Under the pieces are notes generated by a model, which was not told the origin of the DNA, made no database searches, and worked only from the letters and a program-made list of their open reading frames with translations. From NCBI RefSeq assembly GCF_008180195.1, contig NZ_VTAV01000020.1, forward strand, positions 20,623 to 84,622: a DNA stretch of 64,000 bases, read 5' to 3'. Positions 1 through 9,171 of this stretch are shown piece by piece. Position 1 is the stretch's first letter, and the number at the start of each line of letters is the position of its first letter. The position numbers and the translations under genes are program-made. The stretch comes from Sphingobacterium phlebotomi (lineage in GTDB: Bacteria; Bacteroidota; Bacteroidia; Sphingobacteriales; Sphingobacteriaceae).

Positions 1-276
1 GCAGAACTATGGATCATCAAAAAAAGTGCTATTGACAAGCTCGCCGCTGAAAGTCTAGTCTGGACAAAATACCTCAAGATGATTGCTGAACAGCAATATC
101 TAGAACTGGAAAAACGCATCTTCCAACTGCAGAAAGAGACAGCTTTGCAACGTTATACGGTCTTACTTCGAGATCAGCCCGAATTTATCCAACAAATACC
201 GCTACAATATTTAGCTTCTTACCTAGGCATCACACAACGGCATTTAAGCCGGATTCGCAGTGAAGTTACTTTTTAG
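1..276 (+). CDS. Crp/Fnr family transcriptional regulator, C-terminal part (5' end outside window)
   Basis: The frame is open from base 1, so the gene starts before the window; 91 codons plus stop are visible. The last part, IPLQYLASYLGITQRHLSRIR, is the helix-turn-helix recognition segment typical of Bacteroidota Crp/Fnr regulators, and the preceding stretch matches the long dimerisation helix after the cyclic-nucleotide-like domain. The same C-terminal pattern recurs in the complete gene at 52567-53148. Members control small stress or redox genes; the flavoprotein just downstream is a plausible but unproven target. The sensory domain is not visible. Confidence 0.85.
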   Translation, partial: AELWIIKKSAIDKLAAESLVWTKYLKMIAEQQYLELEKRIFQLQKETALQRYTVLLRDQPEFIQQIPLQYLASYLGITQRHLSRIRSEVTF

Positions 277-335
277 ACATTTGTCCTATAAAGCAAAAAT
301 GAGTGACGCTAACTTTGTGTTATCAGAAGAATAAC

Positions 336-917
336 ATGAAGCAAAAAATACTCATCATCAACGGTCACCCCAATAGCTCATCCTTTAGTTTTGGAATTGC
401 GGCAGTTTACAGAGAAGGTGCCGAAGAATCTGGGGCGGAAGTTCGTTCGATTAACATCGCTGATCTGAATTTTAATCCCAATCTTCGGTTTGGTTACCAG
501 AAGCGAACGGAACTTGAACCAGACCTCCTGCAGGCTTGGGAAGATATCCTGTGGGCAGATCATTTAGTTTGGGTACATCCTGTTTGGTGGGGCGGCCTTC
601 CGGCTATTATGAAAGGTTTCATCGATAGACTCTTTTTGCCTGGCTTCGCTTTCAGATACCGGGAAAACTCTCTCCTTTGGGACAAACTACTCAAAGGAAA
701 ATCTGCCCGCATTATAACAACCCTGGATCAACCCTCTTGGTATTATGCCCTTATATTTGGCAAGCCGAGTGTAAATCAACTCAAAAGATCAACCTTGAAA
801 TTTTGTGGAATATCCCCTGTAAAAGTGACATGTCTTGGAATTATAAGGACTTCGGATAGAACAAAGCGGGATAAATGGCTGCAAAAAATCAAATACCTCG
901 GACAAAAACGCGGATAA
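336..917 (+). CDS. NAD(P)H oxidoreductase, flavodoxin-2 (NQO1/KefF/MdaB-like) fold
   Basis: About 193 residues. The N-terminus KILIINGHPNSSSF is the FMN/FAD phosphate-binding loop of the flavodoxin-2 family, and WADHLVWVHPVWWGGLPAIMKGFIDR is the conserved flavin-ring/dimer segment of quinone reductases. The family performs two-electron reduction of quinones and nitro compounds with NAD(P)H in the cytoplasm. The frame opens at 303, but the ATG at 336 puts the beta-strand directly at the N-terminus as in relatives, so I use it. The gene lies 60 nt after a Crp/Fnr gene on the same strand, a common redox pairing. Exact substrate cannot be told. Confidence 0.85.
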   Translation: MKQKILIINGHPNSSSFSFGIAAVYREGAEESGAEVRSINIADLNFNPNLRFGYQKRTELEPDLLQAWEDILWADHLVWVHPVWWGGLPAIMKGFIDRLFLPGFAFRYRENSLLWDKLLKGKSARIITTLDQPSWYYALIFGKPSVNQLKRSTLKFCGISPVKVTCLGIIRTSDRTKRDKWLQKIKYLGQKRG

Positions 918-1048
918 AACAAACCTGATTTCTCTTTGATATGCTTTTCCGTATGTTGTTATTTCTTGACGTTACTCGTGCAATTCCGGATACCGCAGTG
1001 TCAATAAATGGCGTACCTTTGGCTGTGGATTAGTTAACGCAGTACGAT

Positions 1049-2608
1049 ATGGAAAATTTAAGTTCTAAGCGATTCAAAAGGACTTTTGTGGATACGTTCC
1101 CAGGAGACGATAGTGGTGATCTGCACCCCCGCCAAACGCCAGGAGTTTTATATAGCAAGGCTGTACCTACGGCTGTACGGAAACCCGAACTTGTGGCGTG
1201 GTCCGCCCAGCTAGCAGATAGCTTGGGCATCGCGAAACCGAATCCAGACGACATACAAATTCTAGGCGGCAATCTGATCACACCGACGATGTATCCCTAT
1301 GCAGCCTGCTATGCGGGGCATCAATTTGGCAACTGGGCAGGGCAGCTTGGTGACGGTCGAGCAATCACGCTGGGCGAATGGGAAAACCCAAACGGAAATA
1401 TTTGGGAGCTGCAGTTGAAGGGCGCAGGCCCCACCGCGTATTCACGGAGAGCCGACGGCAGGGCAGTTTTACGCTCATCGGTACGCGAATACCTGATGAG
1501 CGAAGCGATGCATTATCTGGGAATCCCGACCACACGGGCATTGTCGCTTGTTACGACGGGCGACATGGTAACACGCGATATGTTTTACGATGGGCGTGCT
1601 ACGGATGAGCCTGGCGCCATTGTGATGCGTACGGCACCAAGCTTTTTACGTTTCGGTAACTTTGAAATGCTTGCTGCTAGGAACGAGATCGATAACCTCA
1701 TGCAGCTGGTGAACTGGACCATCGAACGCTTCTATCCGCATATTAAAGGTGACGAAAAGATACTCCACTGGTTTGGAGAAGTCGTGGAACGTACAGCAAC
1801 CATGATCGTTGAGTGGCTACGAGTAGGTTTTGTACATGGGGTGATGAACACCGATAATATGTCTGTGCTTGGTCTGACGATTGATTATGGGCCTTTTTCT
1901 TTTCTGGACAACTACGACCCGGATTTTACACCGAATACCACCGACTTGCCGGGCAAACGATATGCTTTCGGTAAGCAAGCGAATATAGCTTACTGGAATC
2001 TAAGCCGTCTGGCGAATGCTTTAGTACCGCTGTTTTCTGACACAAGCCAATTAGAAAGCCAATTGAGAAAATATGAAGACTTTTATTGGAACAAGTACTA
2101 CGCGATGATGGCAAACAAGCTGGGTTTGGACGGTATAAACAACGATGATGACGTAAAGCTCTTGGCCGACTTCGAGACAGTACTGGCAACTATCCAACCG
2201 GATATGACGATATTTTATCAGCTATTGATTGATCTGCCGACAGAACGGGCCACAGAGCAAGACACGCTTAACTTCTTTAAGAGCAGCCTCTATGGCGATC
2301 CTGAACCAACGGATGTCAACCAACTTTACACGCTGATCACGAGCTACCAAGCGCGTTTAAGGGCGAACACCTGCACAAGGGAGGATAGCTTACGGCGGAT
2401 GCGAAAAGCCAATCCTAGGTTTATTTTAAGGAATTACCTGCTTCATATGGCCATAGAAGAATTACAACGGGGCGAAAACAACCTTTTTTTAAAATTACAG
2501 CAGGCTCTTCAGGATCCGTATTCCAAAAGCCACGATGAATTCTTTGCGATACGCCCGGGTTGGGCCACACAACAGGCTGGCTGCTCGATGTTGTCCTGTA
2601 GCTCATAA
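1049..2608 (+). CDS. selO: SelO family protein adenylyltransferase (UPF0061/YdiU)
   Basis: 519 residues, slightly longer than E. coli YdiU. SelO is a pseudokinase-fold enzyme that transfers AMP from ATP to Ser/Thr/Tyr of proteins in redox control. Visible here: the nucleotide-binding stretch ELQLKGAGPTAYSRRADGRA (Lys124), and HGVMNTDN followed ten residues later by DYGP, matching the catalytic Asp (269) and metal-binding Asn270/Asp279 of characterised SelO. The C-terminus ends SCSS: the position that is selenocysteine in animal SelO is an ordinary TGT cysteine. The gene stands alone with its own short upstream gap and looks more GC-rich than its neighbours. Confidence 0.95.
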   Translation: MENLSSKRFKRTFVDTFPGDDSGDLHPRQTPGVLYSKAVPTAVRKPELVAWSAQLADSLGIAKPNPDDIQILGGNLITPTMYPYAACYAGHQFGNWAGQLGDGRAITLGEWENPNGNIWELQLKGAGPTAYSRRADGRAVLRSSVREYLMSEAMHYLGIPTTRALSLVTTGDMVTRDMFYDGRATDEPGAIVMRTAPSFLRFGNFEMLAARNEIDNLMQLVNWTIERFYPHIKGDEKILHWFGEVVERTATMIVEWLRVGFVHGVMNTDNMSVLGLTIDYGPFSFLDNYDPDFTPNTTDLPGKRYAFGKQANIAYWNLSRLANALVPLFSDTSQLESQLRKYEDFYWNKYYAMMANKLGLDGINNDDDVKLLADFETVLATIQPDMTIFYQLLIDLPTERATEQDTLNFFKSSLYGDPEPTDVNQLYTLITSYQARLRANTCTREDSLRRMRKANPRFILRNYLLHMAIEELQRGENNLFLKLQQALQDPYSKSHDEFFAIRPGWATQQAGCSMLSCSS

Positions 2609-2639
2609 ATATCACTTATAAAACATTAGTTTCCATGCA

Positions 2640-3371
2640 ATGAAAATAATCGTATTAAAAGAGGGCGATTACGCTGTGAATAAAAACAAGGAATTTACCT
2701 TAATGGAGGACATTACGAATGTTTCGGGCGTAAAAATTGCCGTTCAGCCTTTTTTGATTATCACAGCCAATGATTTCATTTTATTGGATACAGGATTGGC
2801 CATTGCACATCACGGAGAACCGCTCATATATCAATGTTTAAAAAAAGAAAATATACTTCCTGAACAGATTTCCAAGGTGTTGATTTCTCATTTGCACAAA
2901 GACCACATTGGTGGTATCGGGTATTTTGAGAACAACAGTTTCAAGGGAAATTTCCCGAATGCCAGCATTTACATCCAACAACGGGAATTGAATTTTGCTT
3001 TGACACAGCAGGACAGCCTTTCATACGACTTTGAAATAGTGGAAAAGCTGACAGCACTTCCAAATCTTGTCATGCTGAACGATGATAAAGGAAAAATATC
3101 GGATGAAATAGTTTATAAAGTTTCAGGCGGACATACGCCTTTCCACCAGGAGTTTTGGATTAAGGAAATGGGTGAAACGGTATTTTATGGGGCCGATAAC
3201 CTACCTACAAGTAGCTATCTAAAATACGACATTGCCTACAAAACGGATTACGACGGTAAAAGGGCAATGGAGGAAAGAATAATATGGAAAAAACAGGCTA
3301 AAACAGAAGATTGGGGCATACTATTTTACCACGACTTGGTAGAGTCGTTAGCCCGTTATCAAATCGACTAG
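2640..3371 (+). CDS. MBL-fold metallo-hydrolase (lactonase-like)
   Basis: 243 residues, cytoplasmic (no signal peptide). The metal-binding HxHxDH motif is seen as HLHKDH at residues 84-89, preceded by LLDTG near residue 50 and followed by a GGHTPFHQEF segment and YGADNL, the usual third-His and bridging-Asp regions. This order resembles N-acyl-homoserine-lactonase/YtnP-like members, which hydrolyse lactones or esters, but the superfamily is too broad to name a substrate. It starts 31 nt after selO on the same strand and may be co-transcribed. Confidence 0.85.
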   Translation: MKIIVLKEGDYAVNKNKEFTLMEDITNVSGVKIAVQPFLIITANDFILLDTGLAIAHHGEPLIYQCLKKENILPEQISKVLISHLHKDHIGGIGYFENNSFKGNFPNASIYIQQRELNFALTQQDSLSYDFEIVEKLTALPNLVMLNDDKGKISDEIVYKVSGGHTPFHQEFWIKEMGETVFYGADNLPTSSYLKYDIAYKTDYDGKRAMEERIIWKKQAKTEDWGILFYHDLVESLARYQID

Positions 3372-3491
3372 TTAAAAAATATTGAAAGTATAGCATAACC
3401 ATATTTGGCGTGTTTTTTGCTTAATTCCTTGGACTATCGACGTTTAACGTCAAAATCGAGTATAAACAAAAATTGGCACCCATTCCATCTT

Positions 3492-4076
3492 ATGGATCAT
3501 CTTCTATCAGTAACGGTAACTTTTGATCACGCGAAAACAATCATCGCAATTATACTGAGCTTAAGTATAACCCACTTAATTAGAGGCATGGTAGGTTTTG
3601 TTGAGTCTACTAACTCGCCTCGCAAACCTTATTGGATACATCTCATGTGGTGCGGGTACATGTTATTGTTGATTATTCATTTTTGGTGGTGGGAGGCCGA
3701 ACTTAAAAATGTCTCACATTGGGATTTTGCTAAATATCTTTTTCTTTTCTTGTATATCAATACGTTTTATGTGCTCTGTGTGTTGCTGATGCCAACCAAT
3801 CTTGGTGAACATAAAAATTATGTCGAGTATTTTTTCTCTCGAAAAAAATGGTTTTTTGGCACCTTGGCTTTCTGCTTTCTATTGGACTTCATTGACACAC
3901 TCATCAAAGGGCGGGATTATTTTTTCCACCATTATAATTGGGAATATCCTGTGCGGAATATTACCCACATTATTTTATGTGTTGTTGCCATGTATACCAG
4001 TAACCGAAAGTTTCACGCGGTATTGGTTTTGTTATTTATTCTTTATGAATTATCATATATCTTTAGACTATTCTAA
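3492..4076 (+). CDS. Hypothetical multi-pass membrane protein
   Basis: About 194 residues from the ATG at 3492; the frame also opens at a TTG at 3405, but that extension (many Ser/Lys/Asn) does not look like a membrane N-terminus. Five or six hydrophobic segments are apparent, including IIAIILSLSITHLI, YMLLLIIHFWWWEA and ILCVVAMYTSN near the end. I recognise no characterised family. It ends 3 nt before the beta-barrel remnant encoded on the opposite strand. No functional residues stand out; Trp/His-rich WWWEA could be structural. Confidence 0.7.
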   Translation: MDHLLSVTVTFDHAKTIIAIILSLSITHLIRGMVGFVESTNSPRKPYWIHLMWCGYMLLLIIHFWWWEAELKNVSHWDFAKYLFLFLYINTFYVLCVLLMPTNLGEHKNYVEYFFSRKKWFFGTLAFCFLLDFIDTLIKGRDYFFHHYNWEYPVRNITHIILCVVAMYTSNRKFHAVLVLLFILYELSYIFRLF

Positions 4077-4079
4077 CAA

Positions 4080-4403
4080 CTACAAGCCTATTTGAATACC
4101 GACGTTCACGAGTCCTTTAAAACCTAGGCCCAAGTTCAGGAAGGGAGATATTTTGGTGCCATACGAAAATCCAATAGCATCTACATGAAAAGCAAAACCA
4201 ATATTCCCTTCACTCGAGGTGCCTATTCCCACGCCCGTCATTGCAGCACTATAAAGCCTCCATTTATTCTGCTTAAGGTAGTTATATTTTCCCTCCGCCA
4301 TTATTCCGACAATCGGGATCTCTTCTTTAGACGTTTCGTTAGTCGTTCTATTTACAGATTCTGATCTATAATTTTCAATAACTATGGTATAATTAATAAA
4401 CAA
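4080..4403 (-). pseudogene. Outer-membrane beta-barrel protein, C-terminal remnant
   Basis: The frame gives about 107 residues but begins at a TTG directly after an in-frame TGA, with no signal peptide. The body alternates polar and hydrophobic residues as barrel strands do, with a strand (EGKYNYL) then WRLYSAAMTGVGIG, FHVDAIGFSYGTKISPFLNLGLGFKGLVNVGIQIGL, ending in a short hydrophobic strand. Bacteroidota have many opacity-like barrels of 180-220 residues with this C-terminal half. I infer that the signal peptide and first strands were lost. It could instead be an intact small protein with an unusual start, which I consider less likely. Confidence 0.55.
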
Positions 4404-4501
4404 AATTCAATGGCCCAATTATGGTGTATCATTAGCGCGGTAATCTTTTGAACAACCAAAACGTACCGTTGTTTTCCGCACGGTGAAAAATTGCCAACGA
4501 A

Positions 4502-4533
4502 ATAGCCTATACATTTTCACTAATACAGGCTAT
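4502..4533 (-). terminator. Hairpin downstream of the ABC-F gene
   Basis: Arms atagcct (4502-4508) and aggctat (4527-4533) pair perfectly and are extended by a further TA pair after one mismatch. The hairpin sits about 40 nt after the stop codon of the minus-strand ABC-F gene and is followed by TTTCGTTGG on that strand, so the U-tract is weak. A transcription-end or mRNA-stabilising stem is the likely role. Confidence 0.35.
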
Positions 4534-4569
4534 ATACCAGCGAACTATTTTTAAAGAAACCATCATTTG

Positions 4570-6207
4570 CTATCCCACCCTTTCAATATCATTAAGGTTA
4601 CCCATTTTCTTATATTCCAAGAAGCCCTTGATATCTTCAAAGTGCTCTCTTACGCGCTTGTTGCCAAACTCAAAAACTTTCTTTGCCAATCCATCAAGGA
4701 AGTCTCTATCGTGCGATACCAAAATCAGCGTACCATCAAATTCTTGCAGGGCATCTTTAATGATATCTTTGGTCTTCATGTCCAAGTGGTTGGTGGGCTC
4801 ATCGAGGATGAGCACATTCACGGGCTCTAACAATAGCTTGATCATAGCCAGACGTGTTTTTTCTCCTCCGGAGAGTACCTTCACCTTTTTGGTCGTATCC
4901 TCGCCACTAAACATGAATGCGCCCAAGAGATCTTTGATTTTGACACGCACGTCACCTACCGCAATTTGGTCAATGGTTTCGAACACGGTAAGTTCTTCGT
5001 CCAGCAACGAGGCCTGATTCTGGGCAAAATATCCGATTTGGGCATTATGCCCCACCTTTAGAGTGCCTTCGTAATCAATCTCCCCCATGATCGCTTTAAT
5101 CATGGTTGATTTACCCTCTCCATTTCTACCGACGAAAGCTACTTTCTCTCCACGTTCGATAACCATCGAGGCTTTTTCGAATACGACATGCTCTCCGTAG
5201 GTTTTGGTAAGTTCTTCAACGATGACTGGATATTGTCCCGAACGGGGAGATGGCGGGAATTTTAGACGTAGCGCGGAGGTATCTACCTCGTCCACTTTGA
5301 TGATATCCAGTTTTTCCAACATCTTAACGCGGGACTGCACCTGCAATGTTTTGGAATAAGTGCCTTTAAAACGATCTATAAATTCTTGCGTATCGGCAAT
5401 AAAACGTTGTTGTTCTTCGTAAGCCTTCAGTTGGTGTTGGCGTCGTTCTTGACGTAACTGCAGATAATGTGAGTATTTTGCTTTATAGTCGTAGATACGG
5501 CCCATCGTGACCTCGATCGTGCGGTTTGTGATGTTATCAACAAAGGCGCGGTCGTGGGAGATAACGATAACAGCTTTGGCCGAATTGACCAGAAAATCCT
5601 CTAGCCACTCAATACTTTCTATATCCATGTGGTTGGTAGGCTCATCAAGAAGTATTAAATCGGGCTTTTTCAACAGAATTTTGGCGAGTTCGATACGCAT
5701 ACGCCATCCCCCAGAAAACTCCGCTGTTTGACGGCTAAAATCTCGCCGTTCAAAACCTAGGCCTTTTAATACTTTTTCAACTTCTGCATCGTAGTTGGTC
5801 TCTTCGATGGAATAGAACTTTTCGCTTAGCTCGGAAACCTGCTCGATTAACTTCATGTACTCGTCCGAATCATAATCGGTACGGATGTTCAGCTGTTCGT
5901 TGAGCGCTTCAAGTTCGTCACGCATCCGGTAGACTTCATCAAAAGCTTTAGAAGTCTCCTCAAAAACCGTCATATTATCCTCCGTCAACAGGTGTTGAGG
6001 AAGGTAAGCGATCACCGCTTCCTTCGGTCCGCTGATATGGCCGGTAGTGGGTTTGCCTACGCCGGCAATGATCTTTAGTAAGGTGGATTTTCCTGCACCA
6101 TTCTTTCCCATTAGGGCGATCTTGTCATTTTCATTGATGGAAAACGATACATCACTGAAAAGGGTTGTTCCGCCAAAGGATACGGAGATATTATTTACGT
6201 CTATCAC
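4570..6207 (-). CDS. ABC-F family ATPase (ribosome-associated)
   Basis: 545 residues with two ABC cassettes and no membrane domain, the ABC-F arrangement. First cassette: Walker A GKNGAGKS (34-41), signature FSGGW (164-168), Walker B LILLDEPTNH (184-193). A charged linker, rich in Arg/Gln/Lys from about residue 240 to 300, follows. Second cassette: Walker A GRNGEGKS, signature LSGGEKTR, Walker B VLILDEPTNHLD. ABC-F proteins act on the ribosomal E site to ease stalled translation or protect from antibiotics. It lacks the C-terminal coiled-coil seen in Uup and is closest in layout to YbiT-type housekeeping members. It is monocistronic with its own promoter. Confidence 0.92.
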   Translation of the reverse strand: MIDVNNISVSFGGTTLFSDVSFSINENDKIALMGKNGAGKSTLLKIIAGVGKPTTGHISGPKEAVIAYLPQHLLTEDNMTVFEETSKAFDEVYRMRDELEALNEQLNIRTDYDSDEYMKLIEQVSELSEKFYSIEETNYDAEVEKVLKGLGFERRDFSRQTAEFSGGWRMRIELAKILLKKPDLILLDEPTNHMDIESIEWLEDFLVNSAKAVIVISHDRAFVDNITNRTIEVTMGRIYDYKAKYSHYLQLRQERRQHQLKAYEEQQRFIADTQEFIDRFKGTYSKTLQVQSRVKMLEKLDIIKVDEVDTSALRLKFPPSPRSGQYPVIVEELTKTYGEHVVFEKASMVIERGEKVAFVGRNGEGKSTMIKAIMGEIDYEGTLKVGHNAQIGYFAQNQASLLDEELTVFETIDQIAVGDVRVKIKDLLGAFMFSGEDTTKKVKVLSGGEKTRLAMIKLLLEPVNVLILDEPTNHLDMKTKDIIKDALQEFDGTLILVSHDRDFLDGLAKKVFEFGNKRVREHFEDIKGFLEYKKMGNLNDIERVG

Positions 6208-6234
6208 GATATGTGTCTATTTAAAAAACAGTCG

Positions 6235-6242
6235 CAAAGATA
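6235..6242 (-). promoter_or_regulatory. -7 element of the ABC-F gene promoter
   Basis: On the minus strand this reads TATCTTTG, an exact match to the Bacteroidota -7 consensus TAnnTTTG, 28 nt before the ABC-F start codon. No convincing TTTG is found at the expected -33 distance, so only half of the promoter is well supported. Confidence 0.5.
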
Positions 6243-6492
6243 CAGCAATATAATGAAGGTTTGGATGTTTATCCTGTATTTCCTGTCGATCCATATCGCT
6301 GTCCACTCTTGAATAAGATTTTTAATTTGCTCGGTTTTTCTTCGAACAGTTTCGTCATCCATCGGAAATATGTTTGCAATCATAGCTGAGGCTTATCTAA
6401 GTTATAGTTTTTAGGTATAATTATACACCGATTATTTACTGGTTATTGCTATCTTTATTGGTATAATTAATTATGAACAATACGATTAAGTT

Positions 6493-7710
6493 ATGAGTAA
6501 AACCAAAATAGGTTTTCGCTTTTCATTCATCTTTATCTTATCTTTTATTCTTGTAATGAATAATGGAGCTTTTCCATTATTTCATTATATAAATAGACCG
6601 ATTGTGCAATTAATGCACGAATTTACACCTTGGTTTGCAAAAAATGTGCTAAATTATAGCTATGACTATTCCATCTTTACAAACGGTAGTGGCGACACTT
6701 CTTACGATTGGATAACGTTACTCATCCTTTTCCTCTGGGCAATCATCGGCGCCATAATTTGGTCTATTGCAGACAGGAAACGAAAAAACTATAGTGCATG
6801 CTATTATTGGCTAACTACTTTTATGCGTTATTACATTGCTTTCATGTTGATAAATTACGGTATGATTAAGCTGGTTCATGCCCAGATGCCTCCTCCCGGA
6901 CTAGACCGATTGATGCAGCCCTTAGGCGAATTTTCTCCCATGGGATTAGCTTGGACTTACTTTGGATATTCGAAAGGATACAACATTTTTGTCGGAATCG
7001 TCGAAATTCTAGCCGGGCTTCTTTTATTCCGGAAAATAGTGGTTTTAGGTGCTTTGATAACAATGGCGGTCAGTATCAATATCATGACAACCAATTATTT
7101 TTTTGATGTGCCCGTCAAAATGGTTTCTACTGCGTTGCTTATATTATCAATTTTTTTACTGTTACCACATCTTAAACCATTATTCAATTTCCTCATACTC
7201 GGAAAATCTGTTCAGATAAAAACGATCAGGAATCCAAAGTTTACTAAGGCCTGGAAAAACAAAATACTTATTGTGATCAAAATAACGGTAATAGGTATTT
7301 TCGTGATACAACAAATCTCCGGCCTTCTCAATAGACAGAAACTCATCGATCATTACTTCAAAAAGTCACCCTTATATGGGATATATTTGATAGAGAGCAG
7401 TAATGAGATACGCACGACTATACCAGAAGACTGGACATCTATCGTTTTCGAATACGAAGGGCATGCCAACATCAGAGATATGTATTACAAAAAGCAGAGA
7501 CTATCTCCGGTAATAGATCCTAAAGAGAAAAAGATATCGTTAAATAATTATACGTTTGATTATTCTGTACTGGAAAATGGGGATATCCTTTTAACGAAAA
7601 CATTCAGCGACCGCACGGAGGAAGTCAAATTAATCAAACAGCACCCAGAGGAATTTGAATTAATAAAACGGAAGTTTAACTGGATACAGGAGCATCCGTA
7701 CAATCGATAA
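6493..7710 (+). CDS. DoxX-like integral membrane protein
   Basis: 405 residues. An N-terminal membrane segment is followed by a short extracytoplasmic stretch and then a cluster of helices (about residues 70-240) with YYIAFMLINYGMIKL and FVGIVEILAGLLLF, the pattern of DoxX/SURF4-like four-helix membrane domains. The last 130 residues, after another hydrophobic helix (IVIKITVIGIFVIQ), form a soluble domain with beta-strand character ending WIQEHPYNR. DoxX-like proteins occur with redox enzymes, but this long version is uncharacterised to my knowledge. The 285 nt upstream hold only an ill-defined AT-rich promoter region. Confidence 0.65.
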   Translation: MSKTKIGFRFSFIFILSFILVMNNGAFPLFHYINRPIVQLMHEFTPWFAKNVLNYSYDYSIFTNGSGDTSYDWITLLILFLWAIIGAIIWSIADRKRKNYSACYYWLTTFMRYYIAFMLINYGMIKLVHAQMPPPGLDRLMQPLGEFSPMGLAWTYFGYSKGYNIFVGIVEILAGLLLFRKIVVLGALITMAVSINIMTTNYFFDVPVKMVSTALLILSIFLLLPHLKPLFNFLILGKSVQIKTIRNPKFTKAWKNKILIVIKITVIGIFVIQQISGLLNRQKLIDHYFKKSPLYGIYLIESSNEIRTTIPEDWTSIVFEYEGHANIRDMYYKKQRLSPVIDPKEKKISLNNYTFDYSVLENGDILLTKTFSDRTEEVKLIKQHPEEFELIKRKFNWIQEHPYNR

Positions 7711-7756
7711 GAGACCGAATTTATGGTTTTTACTACATCACAAAAAAAATAAAATC

Positions 7757-8341
7757 ATGCTGTTTAAAGGTATACACCTGCAAGGTATTAGATCGGGAGA
7801 GATCACCATGGCTTTTCGTAAGTGGCAAAAGGTTTCCGTTAATACCGGAAGCCTTTTGCACACTTCTGTTGGCTTGCTCGAAATCGGCAAGGTTGAAGCA
7901 ATAAAGGAGAATGATATAACCGACAAGGATGCAATACGGGCCGGTTTCACAGATAAAAGGCAATTGCTTAAATCATTTCCCCACAATAGCACGGGTACGA
8001 TTTTTAAAATAGCTGTTCGTTATCATTCAGCAGACCCAAGAATTAAATTAAGGGAACAAACAGAATTATCAGAACAGCAATTTAAGGATTTGAAAGGCCA
8101 GTTAAAACGTTTAGACCGTTACAGTAAACAAGGGGATTGGACTGAAAAAATACTGATGACCATAAAAGACAATCCCAATTTGCACGCCATAGGCATTGCA
8201 AAATTGACAGGATTTGAAAAAGAATGGCTGAAGCTGAACATCCGAAAACTAAAAAATTTAGGCTTGACGATAAGCCATAATGTAGGCTATGAACTATCTC
8301 CATTAGGGAATGAATATTTGACAAAACTATCCAACATATAA
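7757..8341 (+). CDS. ASCH-domain-like protein with C-terminal winged helix
   Basis: 194 residues. The N-terminal 100 residues (LFKGIHLQGIRSGEITMAFRKW, then a beta-rich stretch with GLLEIGKVEAI) follow the ASCH/PUA-like fold, which binds RNA or modified nucleotides. A charged connector leads to a C-terminal segment (about 130-194) with helix-helix-wing character, HAIGIAKLTGFEKEWLKLNIRKLKNLGL followed by LSPLGNEYL, typical of small winged-helix domains. RNA or nucleic-acid binding is inferred. It lies 8 nt upstream of a methyltransferase gene on the same strand, suggesting an operon. Confidence 0.6.
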   Translation: MLFKGIHLQGIRSGEITMAFRKWQKVSVNTGSLLHTSVGLLEIGKVEAIKENDITDKDAIRAGFTDKRQLLKSFPHNSTGTIFKIAVRYHSADPRIKLREQTELSEQQFKDLKGQLKRLDRYSKQGDWTEKILMTIKDNPNLHAIGIAKLTGFEKEWLKLNIRKLKNLGLTISHNVGYELSPLGNEYLTKLSNI

Positions 8342-8349
8342 ACAGAAAA

Positions 8350-9153
8350 ATGGCTACAGAAAATAATTATATAGAAATAAACCGGCAATCTTGGAATAAT
8401 AGAACTGAAACACATTTAAAGTCGGAATTTTACGATCTGGACAATTTTCTAAAAGGCAAAAGCTCACTAAACGATATTGAATTAAACTTACTGGGCGACA
8501 TTCAAGAGAAATCTATATTGCATTTGCAGTGTCATTTCGGACAAGATACTATTTCGCTGGACAGACTTGGCGCGAACGTTCTAGGCATAGATTTATCAGA
8601 CAAAGCTATTGAAAGTGCAAAAAAAATCGCAAAGGACACGAACTCAAATGCAAAATTCATTTGCTGCGACATTTATGACTTACCAAATCACTTAGACGAA
8701 AAATTTGATGTTGTTTTTACAAGTTACGGAACAATTGGTTGGTTGCCTGACCTACACAGGTGGGCAAAAATCATTTCCAAGTTTTTAAAGCCAAACGGAC
8801 AATTTGTATTCGTAGAATTTCATCCTGTTGTTTGGATGTTTGACGACAACTTTGACAAAATAGGTTACAGGTATTTTAATTCAGGAGCAATCGAAGAAAC
8901 GCAAAGCGGAACTTATGCCGATAAAACAGCTGAATTGACACTATCTGATGTGTCGTGGAATCACGGCATAAGCGAAGTACTGAATAGTTTGATAAAAAAC
9001 GGGCTTGAAATAAAATCGTTAGACGAGTTTGATTATTCACCCTATAATTGCTTTAACAAGACAATAGAATTTGAACCAAAAAAATACAGAATAGAACATT
9101 TGGAGGACAAAATACCAATGGTGTATTCAATAACAGCAACAAAAAAACAATAG
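8350..9153 (+). CDS. Class I SAM-dependent methyltransferase
   Basis: 267 residues. The SAM-binding region reads ILHLQCHFGQDTISL (56-70), the variant of motif I found in one branch of UbiE-like methyltransferases, followed by the acidic end of strand 2 (VLGIDLSDKAI) and FDVVFTSYGTIGWL as motif IV. The remaining part (GQFVFVEFHPVVWMFDDNFD) is the strand-5 region. The substrate is unknown; small molecules are usual for this branch. Translation probably couples to the ASCH/winged-helix gene ending 8 nt upstream. Codon use appears more AT-rich than in surrounding genes, which may point to transfer. Confidence 0.85.
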   Translation: MATENNYIEINRQSWNNRTETHLKSEFYDLDNFLKGKSSLNDIELNLLGDIQEKSILHLQCHFGQDTISLDRLGANVLGIDLSDKAIESAKKIAKDTNSNAKFICCDIYDLPNHLDEKFDVVFTSYGTIGWLPDLHRWAKIISKFLKPNGQFVFVEFHPVVWMFDDNFDKIGYRYFNSGAIEETQSGTYADKTAELTLSDVSWNHGISEVLNSLIKNGLEIKSLDEFDYSPYNCFNKTIEFEPKKYRIEHLEDKIPMVYSITATKKQ

Positions 9154-9171
9154 CCAACATCACATTGGTAA

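Noticed and set aside
1049..2608. SelO as a possible selenoprotein
   Set aside because: The residue three from the end is encoded by TGT (Cys) and the gene ends in TAA; no in-frame TGA or hairpin suggests selenocysteine.
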